NCBI RefSeq assembly: GCF_042682745.1
Contig: NZ_JBHUIO010000008.1
Location: 186,001 to 250,000 of the forward strand
Source of the DNA: Tumebacillus_A lipolyticus
GTDB taxonomy: Bacteria > Bacillota > Bacilli > Tumebacillales > Tumebacillaceae
DNA length: 64,000 nt
Direction: 5' to 3'
Shown here: positions 16,788 to 27,400 of the stretch, piece by piece
How the letters are laid out: the number at the start of each line of letters is the position of its first letter
Position numbering within the stretch: the stretch's first letter is position 1
Made by a program: the position numbers and the translations under genes
The notes under the pieces: generated by a model
What the model was told of the DNA's origin: nothing
Seen by the model: only the letters and a program-made list of their open reading frames with translations
Database searches by the model: none

Positions 16788-17243
16788 CTATTTCTCTGGC
16801 CACTTGAAGGGATGATCGATTATTTTCCCATCTGTGGCGGTGTATTGTTGGAGGCTGCCTTCCTTCGCTTGGATGCAGAGATAGTGGAGGTCTTCTGAGG
16901 AGTTGTTCCGCCATGCGCGGACGCCTGCAGGAGTGACTCGGATGACGGTGCCTTCGCGAATGTCGAGGACTTCCCCATCGATGTAGAATTGTCCCGCCCC
17001 TTTGATAAAAAGGTACAGCTCTTCGTTTTCGATGTGCGAGTGTGAGAACGGGATCTGACTGCCGGCTGGCATGACGCCGATCGAGACTTCCATTCCGGTG
17101 AGTCCGAGCAATTCCTTCAAGAACAGCTTGCCAAGTTTTCCCGTCTCTGTCTGATGCCCTTTTTCTAACAGCCCCGTCCAATCTCCGACATGGAGTGCAG
17201 CATAATTCTCGCCTTTTACCCCTTGTTCTTTCAACTCTTCCAT
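16788..17243 (-). CDS. Cupin-domain protein
   Basis: A 151-aa single-domain cupin. Motif 1 is GSQIPFSHSHIENEELYLFIKG, holding the His-His-Glu metal ligands. Motif 2 (EGTVIRVTPAGVRAWRN) has the usual Pro/Gly turn, but its His ligand is replaced by Arg. It may bind metal with altered geometry or act as a sugar- or ligand-binding protein. The start follows GGGAG. Confidence 0.85.
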   Translation of the reverse strand: MEELKEQGVKGENYAALHVGDWTGLLEKGHQTETGKLGKLFLKELLGLTGMEVSIGVMPAGSQIPFSHSHIENEELYLFIKGAGQFYIDGEVLDIREGTVIRVTPAGVRAWRNNSSEDLHYLCIQAKEGSLQQYTATDGKIIDHPFKWPEK

Positions 17244-17480
17244 CTGTCTCCCTCATTTCTCATTTTCGATGTGAAGGCTTCGATCTTGCATTCATTATTT
17301 TACCAAAAAAGAGAGAAAAAATCTGCTCTCCTCCCCTCTGTTCACACCGCTTTCTCAAGCTGAGGCAGCCCGAATGCCAAGATTCTTGATCGGAGCTCCC
17401 ACGCCCGGCCGAGAGCGCGCGAGCTATAAATACATTGTGGAGGCGGAAAGGATTCACTTAATATTATTTTTGATCATGTA

Positions 17481-17508
17481 TTGCAAACGATATTAGCTTA
17501 TGTATAAT
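17481..17508 (+). promoter_or_regulatory. Probable sigma-A promoter of the NlpC/P60 gene
   Basis: TTGCAA and TATAAT separated by 16 bp, 55 bp upstream of the ATG, in a markedly A+T-rich patch. The rest of 17244-17563 holds no gene. Confidence 0.65.
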
Positions 17509-17563
17509 AAATTATATAGCGCAGGAAGTAAATAATTAAAAATATGAGAGGGGTAATTCCGAA

Positions 17564-18103
17564 ATGAAAAAGATGTTTCTCACACTTACAGCAACTGCAC
17601 TTCTGATGGGTGGCTTCTCGGCAGCTGCCAGCGCAGAGAAGACGGCACCGACTCCTGCCGTTACGACTACAACAGATGCTGTCGTATCTGTTGTCGCGAA
17701 CGAAGGCATCTCCAGCTACTACCCGAACTCCCTCGTTTCAATCATGGTGACCGGCTCGCAGATCGTGACGACCGCACGGGCGCAGATCGGCAAAAACTCG
17801 GGCTGGGACTGCTCCGCGTTCACCCAATACGTATTTAACCAACATGGCATCAGCCTCCCGCGCGTTTCTGCTGATCAAGCGACATTTGGAACAGCCGTTG
17901 CGAAATCGTCCCTGCAGCCGGGCGACCTGGTGTTCTTCCATAGCACCGTTGCCGGGAAGAGCGGCGTGACTCATGTCGGCATCTATTCGGGCAACGACAA
18001 GATGATCCACTGCCCGGGCACAGGTGACTTGGTAAAAGAGGTCGAGTTTATCACCAACAGCTACTGGGCTCCGAAATACAACAACGCTCGTCGCGCCATC
18101 TAG
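17564..18103 (+). CDS. Secreted NlpC/P60 peptidoglycan endopeptidase
   Basis: A 179-aa exported cysteine peptidase, probably cutting the D-gamma-Glu to diamino-acid bond of stem peptides. The signal peptide covers about 1-24 with an ASA cleavage site. A Thr/Val-rich linker follows, then the NlpC/P60 domain: catalytic C83 (WDCSAFTQYVF), H137 (THVGIY) and H149. There is no SH3 or LysM domain, so wall targeting is not evident. GAGGGG precedes the ATG. Confidence 0.92.
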   Translation: MKKMFLTLTATALLMGGFSAAASAEKTAPTPAVTTTTDAVVSVVANEGISSYYPNSLVSIMVTGSQIVTTARAQIGKNSGWDCSAFTQYVFNQHGISLPRVSADQATFGTAVAKSSLQPGDLVFFHSTVAGKSGVTHVGIYSGNDKMIHCPGTGDLVKEVEFITNSYWAPKYNNARRAI

Positions 18104-18110
18104 TCAACCA

Positions 18111-18145
18111 TCCCCTTTCCGGCTGCTCGCCGAAAGGGGATTTCT
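18111..18145 (+). terminator. Intrinsic terminator of the NlpC/P60 gene
   Basis: TCCCCTTTC and GAAAGGGGA form a stem followed by TTTCT, 8 bp beyond the stop. Confidence 0.75.
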
Positions 18146-18222
18146 CAACTTGTCCTCACCTCCCCCTCACCTGCCGCCGGAAACTCTGAGCTTACCAAAC
18201 ACATTCGCTTCTCACCTGCAAA

Positions 18223-18261
18223 TAAAAAAGCATGCACAGCCAACGAATGGCCATACATGCT
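18223..18261 (-). terminator. Intrinsic terminator of the catalase gene
   Basis: On the minus strand GCATG...GGCCA pairs with TGGC...CATGC and is followed by TTTTTTATT, about 35 bp beyond the catalase stop. Confidence 0.75.
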
Positions 18262-18295
18262 GCTCGATGTAGAGGTAGGAACTGCACGGAGCGGC

Positions 18296-19888
<1,593 letters not shown>

Positions 19889-19906
19889 GCTTGGATACAC
19901 CTCCAG

Positions 19907-19928
19907 AACTGAAAACAGTTGTACAACT
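19907..19928. promoter_or_regulatory. Paired palindromes upstream of the catalase gene
   Basis: AACTGAAAACAGTT (19907-19920) overlaps AGTTGTACAACT (19917-19928). Both are perfect dyads within 45 bp of the catalase start. They do not match the PerR box I know. Regulatory use is a guess. Confidence 0.3.
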
Positions 19929-20039
19929 AGAGGGTCTCCCAATTTTTTACTGGATAGACGATTTTCGCATAACTTTTTGGCTCACTTCCCTGATTCGCTG
20001 GGTGACTTTCATCCATCTGATCTACTGCCCCCATCTCAT

Positions 20040-20069
20040 GCATAGATCACTTCCTCCCGACCCATTCTA
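20040..20069 (+). promoter_or_regulatory. Sigma-G-type promoter of the gerA-like operon
   Basis: GCATA, an 18-bp spacer, then CATTCTA: an exact fit to the forespore sigma-G consensus as I know it (GHATR, N17-18, CATNNTA). It lies 40 bp before the first gene of the germinant-receptor operon. Confidence 0.75.
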
Positions 20070-20109
20070 TACAAAATAAGGAAATGCAGGGAGTGGGGGA
20101 TCGTTAGTC

Positions 20110-21669
20110 ATGTTCTTTTTCTCCAAAATCCTCAATCGAAATCGATATCAGCAAAAGGAAGCTCAAACAAAAGCCAACCTGCCACAAGATCAGTTTGCAA
20201 AACAAGACTCGCTCTACCAAGATCTGACTCAGAATATCGAAGAAGTCAAACTGTTATTCCCATCATCTCCCGATTTGGTCATCTACCGCTTTGTTGCCGG
20301 GGCACAGAAAACGCCTGTCGCTCTGCTTTATCTCGACGGCTTAACCGACAAAAATTCGATCAACAACCACATCTTGAGCCCGATGATGCAAAATCCACCC
20401 GATGCGAATCGGGCGATGCCAGTTCCGTCGATCAGCGGCGTTCGGACAGTTTCCACATGGGACGATCTAGTGGCTGCAATTTTCGATGGTGAAAGCGCGC
20501 TGCTCCTCGAAGGGCAGCAGCAAGCATGGATTTACGATACGCAAGGTTGGCCACAGCGCGCAATCGAAGATCCCCAATTGGAAAGCTCGCTAAAAGGTGC
20601 CCATCAAGGATTTGTGGAAACTGGCATGCAAAATATTGCGCTCCTTCGCCGGTATCTTCCCAACAAGGAATTTCGAATCAAGGAACAAACGGTCGGTCAG
20701 CGCGGAAGATCGAAAGTCTGGATCTTGTACTTGGAAGATATCGCTCATCCGGAAGTCCTTCAGGAATTGGAGACGAGGATCCAAAAAGTGGATGTGGATG
20801 CGTTGATCAACACGGGGGAGTTGGCCCAATATATTGAAGACAATCCGCATTCGCCGTTTCCTCAGTTCATCATGACCGAACGCCCCGATTCTGCTGTATC
20901 CCAGCTGCTGCAAGGGCGTTTCGTCGTGATCGTCGACCGTTCCCCCAGCGTGATCATCGCCCCCGCCACCTTTACGTCCTTTTTTCAAAGTGTGGATGAT
21001 TACAGCACGCGCTGGCAGATCGCATCGTTCATTCGACTGCTCCGCTTCACCGCTTTTATGGTCGCCATGCTGCTGCCAGCTCTCTACATCGCGGTTATTT
21101 CCTTTAACTATGAAATCATACCGCTTCAATTGTTGCTGTCGATCGCCGAATCGAGGGCAAGCGTCCCCTTTCCGCCGCTTTTGGAAGCGGTGCTGATGGA
21201 AATCACCTTGGAAATGATGCGCGAGGCTGGAATTCGACTTCCTGCGCCGGTCGGACAGACGATCGGCATCGTCGGGGGCATCGTTGTCGGCCAGGCGGCC
21301 GTGCAAGCTGGCATCGTCAGCAACATCATGGTGATCATCGTGGCCTCGACTGCGATCGCCTCCTTCATTCTTCCCAGCTACGACATGGGGATGGCCGTCA
21401 GGTTGTTGCGTTTTCCGATGATGTTGATGGCTTCGCTGTTTGGGTTTATCGGCATGGTGATCGGATTCATGGCCCTGGTCGCCCATCTGGTCGCTTTAGA
21501 ATCGCTCGGTACCCCTTACGGAAGCCCGTTGGCTCCTTTTCGTTGGTCGGATATGAAAGATACGTTTGTCCGGCTCCCACTCTCGCAGATGACCGATCGC
21601 CCCAAAAGCGCCAGACCGATTCAGGACATAAGGATGGGCAGAAAACGGCCGAAAGGGGACGAATCATGA
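20110..21669 (+). CDS. Spore germinant receptor subunit A (GerA family)
   Basis: A 519-aa A subunit of a Ger(x)A-B-C nutrient receptor in the spore inner membrane. It has a long hydrophilic N-terminal domain (about 1-285) with NTGELAQYIEDNPHSPFPQ and TERPD, then four to five membrane segments at about 310-470 with the conserved LLLSIAESRASVPFPP and EAGIRLPAPVGQTIGIVG. A basic tail follows. GGGGG precedes the ATG. Its stop overlaps the next start (ATGA). Confidence 0.95.
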   Translation: MFFFSKILNRNRYQQKEAQTKANLPQDQFAKQDSLYQDLTQNIEEVKLLFPSSPDLVIYRFVAGAQKTPVALLYLDGLTDKNSINNHILSPMMQNPPDANRAMPVPSISGVRTVSTWDDLVAAIFDGESALLLEGQQQAWIYDTQGWPQRAIEDPQLESSLKGAHQGFVETGMQNIALLRRYLPNKEFRIKEQTVGQRGRSKVWILYLEDIAHPEVLQELETRIQKVDVDALINTGELAQYIEDNPHSPFPQFIMTERPDSAVSQLLQGRFVVIVDRSPSVIIAPATFTSFFQSVDDYSTRWQIASFIRLLRFTAFMVAMLLPALYIAVISFNYEIIPLQLLLSIAESRASVPFPPLLEAVLMEITLEMMREAGIRLPAPVGQTIGIVGGIVVGQAAVQAGIVSNIMVIIVASTAIASFILPSYDMGMAVRLLRFPMMLMASLFGFIGMVIGFMALVAHLVALESLGTPYGSPLAPFRWSDMKDTFVRLPLSQMTDRPKSARPIQDIRMGRKRPKGDES

Positions 21670-22766
21670 ACAAATATGCGATGAATCGTATCACCTTGAT
21701 GCAGTACATTTTTCTGATCCAAGGAGCGCAAGTGGGAACCGGGATATTATCGCTCCCGAGGGTGCTTGCTGAAAAAAGTGGAACGGATGGATGGGTGAAC
21801 ATTCTCATCGCTTGGGGGATCAATTGTTTAGCCGGATGGTTTATCTTGCTAACGCTTCGAAAGTACCCAGACTTTGCGTTGCCCGACCTGTTCGATCACC
21901 TGTTTGGAAAATGGATTGGCAAGCTGCTGCTCCTTCCTTTGATCGCCTATTACGCCTTTTTTGCCTGGATCATCATGATCAATACAACGCTCTTCATCAA
22001 AGCGTGGTTTTTACCCAAAACGCCCGGCTATTTGGTGATGCTTCTGCTGGCGATTCCAGGTTATCTTGTCGTTAAGCATGGATTGCGCGTTCAAGCCCGA
22101 TATGCAGAGTTCGTTTTTTACTTGATGATGTGGGTACCCTTGATTTTTCTGGCGACGCTTGAGCACGGGCACTGGCTCCATCTGCTTCCCGTGTTCAAAG
22201 AAGGCTGGGAGCCCATCCTACACGGTTTGCCAAAGACGGTGTTCGCTTTTGCTGGAAATGAAGTTCTCTTTTTTATTTACCCGTTCCTGAAAAAAAAACA
22301 ATATGCTGTTCACGGAATGTTGATCGCGAACACCATGACGATGTTTTTATATCTGTACGTCACCATCATCTGTTTCGTTTTTTACACGCCAGACGGAATC
22401 ACGACTTTGAACCAACCGGTGTTGAGCTTGCTCAAGACGATCGAATTTCGTTTTGTCGAACGGGTCGATATGATCTTTCTGGCGATCTATCTGATCGTCG
22501 TGTCGAGGGCATGGAACGCCTACATCTACTGTGCCGTTTTTTCCACGAGCTTTCTCTTCAAGAGGCAGGATCACAGCTCACACACCTTCGTCTATTTTGT
22601 GTTGGCCATCGTGTGTGTCTATTTTGTAAAGCCGACGTGGAATCAGACGGAGCAATGGATGACGCTGTTAGGCAATGCTGCGATCGGCATGATGTACGCA
22701 TTGCCTGTTCTCCTGCTCATCTATACTTCAAGCTTTGAAAAGTACAGGAGGTGGAAAGCCGGATGA
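21666..22766 (+). CDS. Spore germinant receptor subunit B (GerB family, amino-acid-permease-like)
   Basis: A 366-aa integral membrane protein with about ten hydrophobic segments (ILSLPRVLAEKSGTDGW near the start), matching Ger(x)B of the APC superfamily, which binds the small-molecule germinant. The ATG at 21666 is coupled to the A subunit by a 4-nt ATGA overlap. Its 3' end overlaps the C subunit start in the same way. Confidence 0.94.
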   Translation: MNKYAMNRITLMQYIFLIQGAQVGTGILSLPRVLAEKSGTDGWVNILIAWGINCLAGWFILLTLRKYPDFALPDLFDHLFGKWIGKLLLLPLIAYYAFFAWIIMINTTLFIKAWFLPKTPGYLVMLLLAIPGYLVVKHGLRVQARYAEFVFYLMMWVPLIFLATLEHGHWLHLLPVFKEGWEPILHGLPKTVFAFAGNEVLFFIYPFLKKKQYAVHGMLIANTMTMFLYLYVTIICFVFYTPDGITTLNQPVLSLLKTIEFRFVERVDMIFLAIYLIVVSRAWNAYIYCAVFSTSFLFKRQDHSSHTFVYFVLAIVCVYFVKPTWNQTEQWMTLLGNAAIGMMYALPVLLLIYTSSFEKYRRWKAG

Positions 22767-23872
22767 AGAGGTTGCTGATTCTATTGGCTGCGCTCTTATT
22801 GTTGATGATGGGATACAAGGACAAAATCGACATCGAAGACATCTCCTTATCGCTGCTGGTCGGAATTGATCTCGATGAAGAAAACAAATTGGTCTTTTCG
22901 TCATCCAGTCCGGTATTCAGCAAAGAAGCGAAAGAGAAGGAGGAAGACTATGCGACAGAAGCGATCACGCTGCGAAAATCGAGAGATGAAGACGACAAAA
23001 CTGTGATGGCCTTAACCACCGGAGGAAAAACACAAGTTCTGCTGATCGGAAAGCGCGTGATGCAGCATAAAGACTGGTTCAAATTGCTCGAACCCTATTT
23101 GCGGGATCCCAAAAATACGCTGAATGTGCGGATCGTGATGGTGGACGGGCTTTCCTACGAAGTCCTTCAATATGCGCCAAAGGATAAACCGCGTCTTCCG
23201 CTCTATCTATCGAAACTGATCGATACAGCTGCGAAACGCAATATTTGCGTGAAAACAACGCTCCAAGATCTAAGGCGGGCCACTTTTGAGAAGGGGATGA
23301 CCGCATCTGTGGCCGAACTGCGCAAAGAGGGAAGGTTGTTTGTTACCGGCTCCGCTCTACTCCATGAGGACGGAACGTACAAGCTTTCGATCGGGGAAGA
23401 AGAGAACCGATTGCTTCGCATCTTGCAGCAGCAGACGAAAGGGGAATTTCTATTTACGTATAAAGCTGCCGATCAACCTCGCGGAAAAATTTTCCCAGAA
23501 AATGCGTACAGTATTGCTACCGAGAAGATATCTGTGAAGACGAAGACAAATTATGCGGACGACAAATTCAAATTTGACATCGATGTAAAAATTCGAGTGG
23601 TGTTGTCAGAACTGATGTTTCCAATCGACGTGAGGAAAGAGGATAAAAAGCTGGCACGGGAGATCGAACAGCAGTTTGAAAAAAAGTTCGACAAGTTGAT
23701 CAAGAAAGTTCAACAGGCGAAGATCGATCCGTTCGGGTTTGGCTTACATGCGCGCGCCTTTCAGTATGATCACTGGAAACCTGTTCAGAAGCGCTGGGGA
23801 GAAACGCTCGCCAAGGCGGATGTGAACGTGAAAGTGAAAGTAAATATCGCTGCGATGGGGACGACAAAATAG
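22763..23872 (+). CDS. Spore germinant receptor subunit C (GerC family) lacking the lipobox Cys
   Basis: A 369-aa protein with the GerC fold: IDIEDISLSLLVGIDLDE near the N-terminus and a long alpha/beta C-terminal domain. GerC proteins are normally lipoproteins with a lipobox such as LTGCWD. Here the hydrophobic leader ends LLLLMMGYKDKIDIED, so the lipid-modified Cys is replaced by Tyr (TAC, one base from TGC). The protein may stay anchored by an uncleaved leader or be less functional. AGGAGGTG precedes the start. Confidence 0.92.
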   Translation: MKRLLILLAALLLLMMGYKDKIDIEDISLSLLVGIDLDEENKLVFSSSSPVFSKEAKEKEEDYATEAITLRKSRDEDDKTVMALTTGGKTQVLLIGKRVMQHKDWFKLLEPYLRDPKNTLNVRIVMVDGLSYEVLQYAPKDKPRLPLYLSKLIDTAAKRNICVKTTLQDLRRATFEKGMTASVAELRKEGRLFVTGSALLHEDGTYKLSIGEEENRLLRILQQQTKGEFLFTYKAADQPRGKIFPENAYSIATEKISVKTKTNYADDKFKFDIDVKIRVVLSELMFPIDVRKEDKKLAREIEQQFEKKFDKLIKKVQQAKIDPFGFGLHARAFQYDHWKPVQKRWGETLAKADVNVKVKVNIAAMGTTK

Positions 23873-24001
23873 GAGGCACAGAGGTTGGAAGTTCACGCTC
23901 GACCACCAGGTGACAGAGGGTCGAATGTGAAAATGATCGGGATCTGGTGAGCGGTTTGCGCAGGGGCGTTCAGTGTCTTTCCTACAGGTGCAGAATGGAG
24001 C

Positions 24002-24053
24002 AATCGATAGTTCCGTCAACTTTTGATAGATGTCGGCGGAACCATCGATTTTT
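24002..24053 (+). terminator. Intrinsic terminator of the germinant-receptor operon
   Basis: AATCGATAGTTCCG pairs with CGGAACCATCGATT around a 20-nt loop and is followed by TTT, 130 bp beyond the C subunit. Confidence 0.7.
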
Positions 24054-24078
24054 CAAGCATCAGTGTATATCGTAGACG

Positions 24079-24327
24079 CTACACTTCCAGATAGTCAATT
24101 ACCTGAAAAAAGGAGGTAGCTTCTGAGTCATCATCGCCAAATATTTTCTCACCATAGTAGATGATTCTGGCTGCAATCCAGCGTAAGATTGACATCGCGA
24201 TATTGAGAACACCGATTCGCCAAAGAATATAGAGAAAAATACAAAAGAGAATCAATTTGAACGGGTTTATGCCGAACCAAAGAGAAATGATAAGCAGCAA
24301 AATTCCACCACCAATAAGATAAAGCAC
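24079..24327 (-). CDS. Small membrane protein of unknown function
   Basis: An 82-aa protein with two hydrophobic segments (about 2-20 and 24-52) and an acidic C-terminus (GDDDSEATSFFQVIDYLEV). It starts with GTG after GGAGGGGG. It is A+T-rich compared with its neighbours. It lies 158 bp downstream of the 1092-aa gene on the same strand and could be its partner, but no terminator or promoter settles this. Confidence 0.6.
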   Translation of the reverse strand: MLYLIGGGILLLIISLWFGINPFKLILFCIFLYILWRIGVLNIAMSILRWIAARIIYYGEKIFGDDDSEATSFFQVIDYLEV

Positions 24328-24485
24328 AATTCCCCCTCCTCCCAGATCAATACATTATCACAATTATCAAATGAATCCAACAAAGCAATTCTCGAAACGA
24401 TCCCCGATCTGCGCGGAGTGGAGGGGTTGCTCAAATCGTCGATGCGGTTGCCCGAGCGGCCATCCTGAGCGATTGGCAGAAAATC

Positions 24486-27400
24486 TTACTCAGCGATCAC
24501 TTCTTCCGGCTCGCCCAACAGTTTCGCTTCCTTATCGATTTCCATCAAGAGCTTGAGCGCCATCTGCTTTCTGCTCTTTCCTTTCATCAAGAGGTATTTG
24601 TTCAGCTCATCGCGCAAATCCAGCAGCACTTCTTTTTTCTGTAGCGCGTCTGACTTGCTGTGGTAGCTGTCCAGCAGCTTGTCTACTTCCTTTATCGACA
24701 CGCGATCTTTGACGCCAATCAGCGCATCGACTGTCGAGTACCTGATCCACTCCTCTTTGGTCATCAGATGGGAAGTCAGCTTCCGTCCGCGGCGATCAAG
24801 GATCGAATCTGCCGCTTCACGAACGATCGCATCGACCGTTCTCGGTTGCGCGGCAACCTGTTTCAGTTGCTCTTTCACTTGTTCGATCTTTCTCTGATCC
24901 AGGTCGGTCTCCTTCGACAACAAGCCATGAGCGGTTCGATACAGCAGGTGCGGATCGTTGGGCAGCTTTTCTTTCCCTTGCAGGCTATTGATCGGATCAT
25001 TCCAGTGCATCAGCTGCTCCATCGCCTGATCTTCCGGAAGTTTGATCGGGCTCGACAACGCGCCGCCCAACGTATCGCCCACACCACTTCCCGCCTGCGG
25101 CGTTTTGATCTCGTCTTTCAATCGGCCGCCTTCCTCGCCAACCTCACCTGACATTCGATAGTGACCGAGCGTCCAAGAGCCGAGCGTTTTGCTATACAGC
25201 TTCTTCTGATAGACCAAGAAGGCGACAAAGTCGACCAGCGCTTCGATCTTCGCCGTCAACTCTCCCTCTAAGTCATAGGTAAAGCTGAGTTTCTTGCGCT
25301 CATCTTGTTCAATTCGATCCTTGTCTGGATTTAAGCGGACCTGCCCTTTCAACTCGGCGCGCGCAGCTGCGCGCAAGGTGGCTGACGCTTCCAGATAGGC
25401 TCGCAGCGCGAGCAGGAACTCGGTGCCGATCTTCACGCCTGCCCCGACGGAAAACTTTAAGTTTCCTTCCAAATAGGCCAGTCCGGCGACATTATAGAGC
25501 GACTCGTCCGGATGTTCCTGATCTTGCGCAATCTCGCCTGCGATCATCGCCTTGATGCCACCACCGATGCCCACTTCAACAAACAGGGACAACGGCGTCG
25601 GCGGCACCGGCAGCGAAGCGCCGAACTTAAGCGGCCAGAACGCGCTGCTTTTCGGCAGCTCAACCTGCCCGGAGAGGTTCGCCTTTTTCTTCTCCTGATC
25701 GATCATCCCTTGCACAGCCCCGCCAAAGAGGCTGACTTTGTACACTTTGCTCGGTCCGATCCATTTTTCGTATTTGGTGACCTCGTACTTGCCGTCCTTG
25801 ATGCGAACACCGTGCGCTTTCAGATGCACAGAGGCGAGCGAACTGAATCCGCCGCTCTTCTTCGGCACGCCGAGCGAACTCATCAAGCTGTCCTTGCCGC
25901 CGCCTTGGGACATCGCTTCCATGTCCTTCGAGGAGACTTCGTCCTGCTTGCCGAGCACAACTTCCGCTTCGTCGATCCACAGGCTGCCGTCCTTCTCGAT
26001 CTTCACACCTTCCGCATCGAGCGCAAATACCCCGAGGGAGAAGGCCAAGCGGTCGATCTCACCTTCAAACGTGCGGTCTTCGTTGTATTGCAGTCGTTTG
26101 ATCGCGCCATAGCCATGCACGAGCCCCTTGTCGAGACGAACTTTCGCGCCCTGCACACCCAGATAGAACTGCTTCTCATAGCCGACATACGCCGCACCGT
26201 CGACGACCAACCCGTCGAACACTTCCCAGTCTTTGATCTCGACGCCGCCTCGCACCGATTGGATCTCTTTGTCCTTGGTGATCAAAAGGTCGTACAGCTT
26301 AGGCGTGAGCTGTTTCGATCCACTGCCGAAATTGTATTCCAGCTCTTGAATGTGCAGATAATCGGGGGTCAAGGTTCCTTCTTTCATCTTGACCTTTTTG
26401 CCGACCTGGAAATTTTCCAGCTTCACCTGCTTGAATGCTCCGTCCTCATCGAGCATCAGGCTCGCCGATGATTGAATCTTCGAGTCGAACGGACTCGGCA
26501 GGCGGAGGTCGATCATACCCGCTTCAAAGAGGAATCCTTTTCCCTTGTGATAACTGCCAAAGACTTCGTTCACTTCCAGCAGATCTCCCGCTTTGAACTT
26601 TCCAAGTGCAACTTCCAGAGCGTTCAGTCCCTTGTTGCCTACATTCAAGTGCATCAAGTAGAGTTTCTCAATCTCAAAAAACAGGAAGTCGTACCTGTCG
26701 ATGATCTCCAGCCCTTCAATCGCAGCATCGATCGACCACTTCAGATCCCAATCGAGGTGCGCGTGCAACTCATCCACTTTAAATTCGCTTCCGAAGAACC
26801 GGAACGTGACCTGGCTCTTCAAGTCCAGGCCGCCTCTGCGGTCAGGATCACCTGGTTTGCTTTTGCTGATCGCCAAATTCTGCATATCGACTTTGATCAG
26901 TTTCAGATCGACCGAGATGCCATTCACCCGCTCCTGCGCCTTTGGGTTGCTTTGCCCTTGCTGATCGGAGGAGGAAGGGGTGGAGGACGTCTCAAGCCCG
27001 ATCGCTCTTTTCAGATAGTCTTTTGCACTCGTCAGCAAGTCTGAGTAGGAAACGAAGGGCACATACTGGAACAGCTCAAGACACTTCTCGACCGTTTTTG
27101 GAAACTCGCCGTCATCTGCTGCGTACGATTCGTAATTCGACAGCACAGATGTCGACCAATAGGACGCCATGAACTGGTCAAACTTATTGATCGCCAAGCC
27201 GACCATGAATTTGATACCCGCTTTTAAATTCGGGTTCATCTGCTCCCACTTGTCTAAGAGCTGGCGAAACGACATCAGCACCTGCGCCATCAGCTTTACA
27301 CACTGCGGGACACTTTCCAGCATGGCTGTGATGAAGATCTCCACCACTTTGAAGAACGCATCTACCCCTAAGCTTTTTCCATATTTGATCAGCTCGGGAA

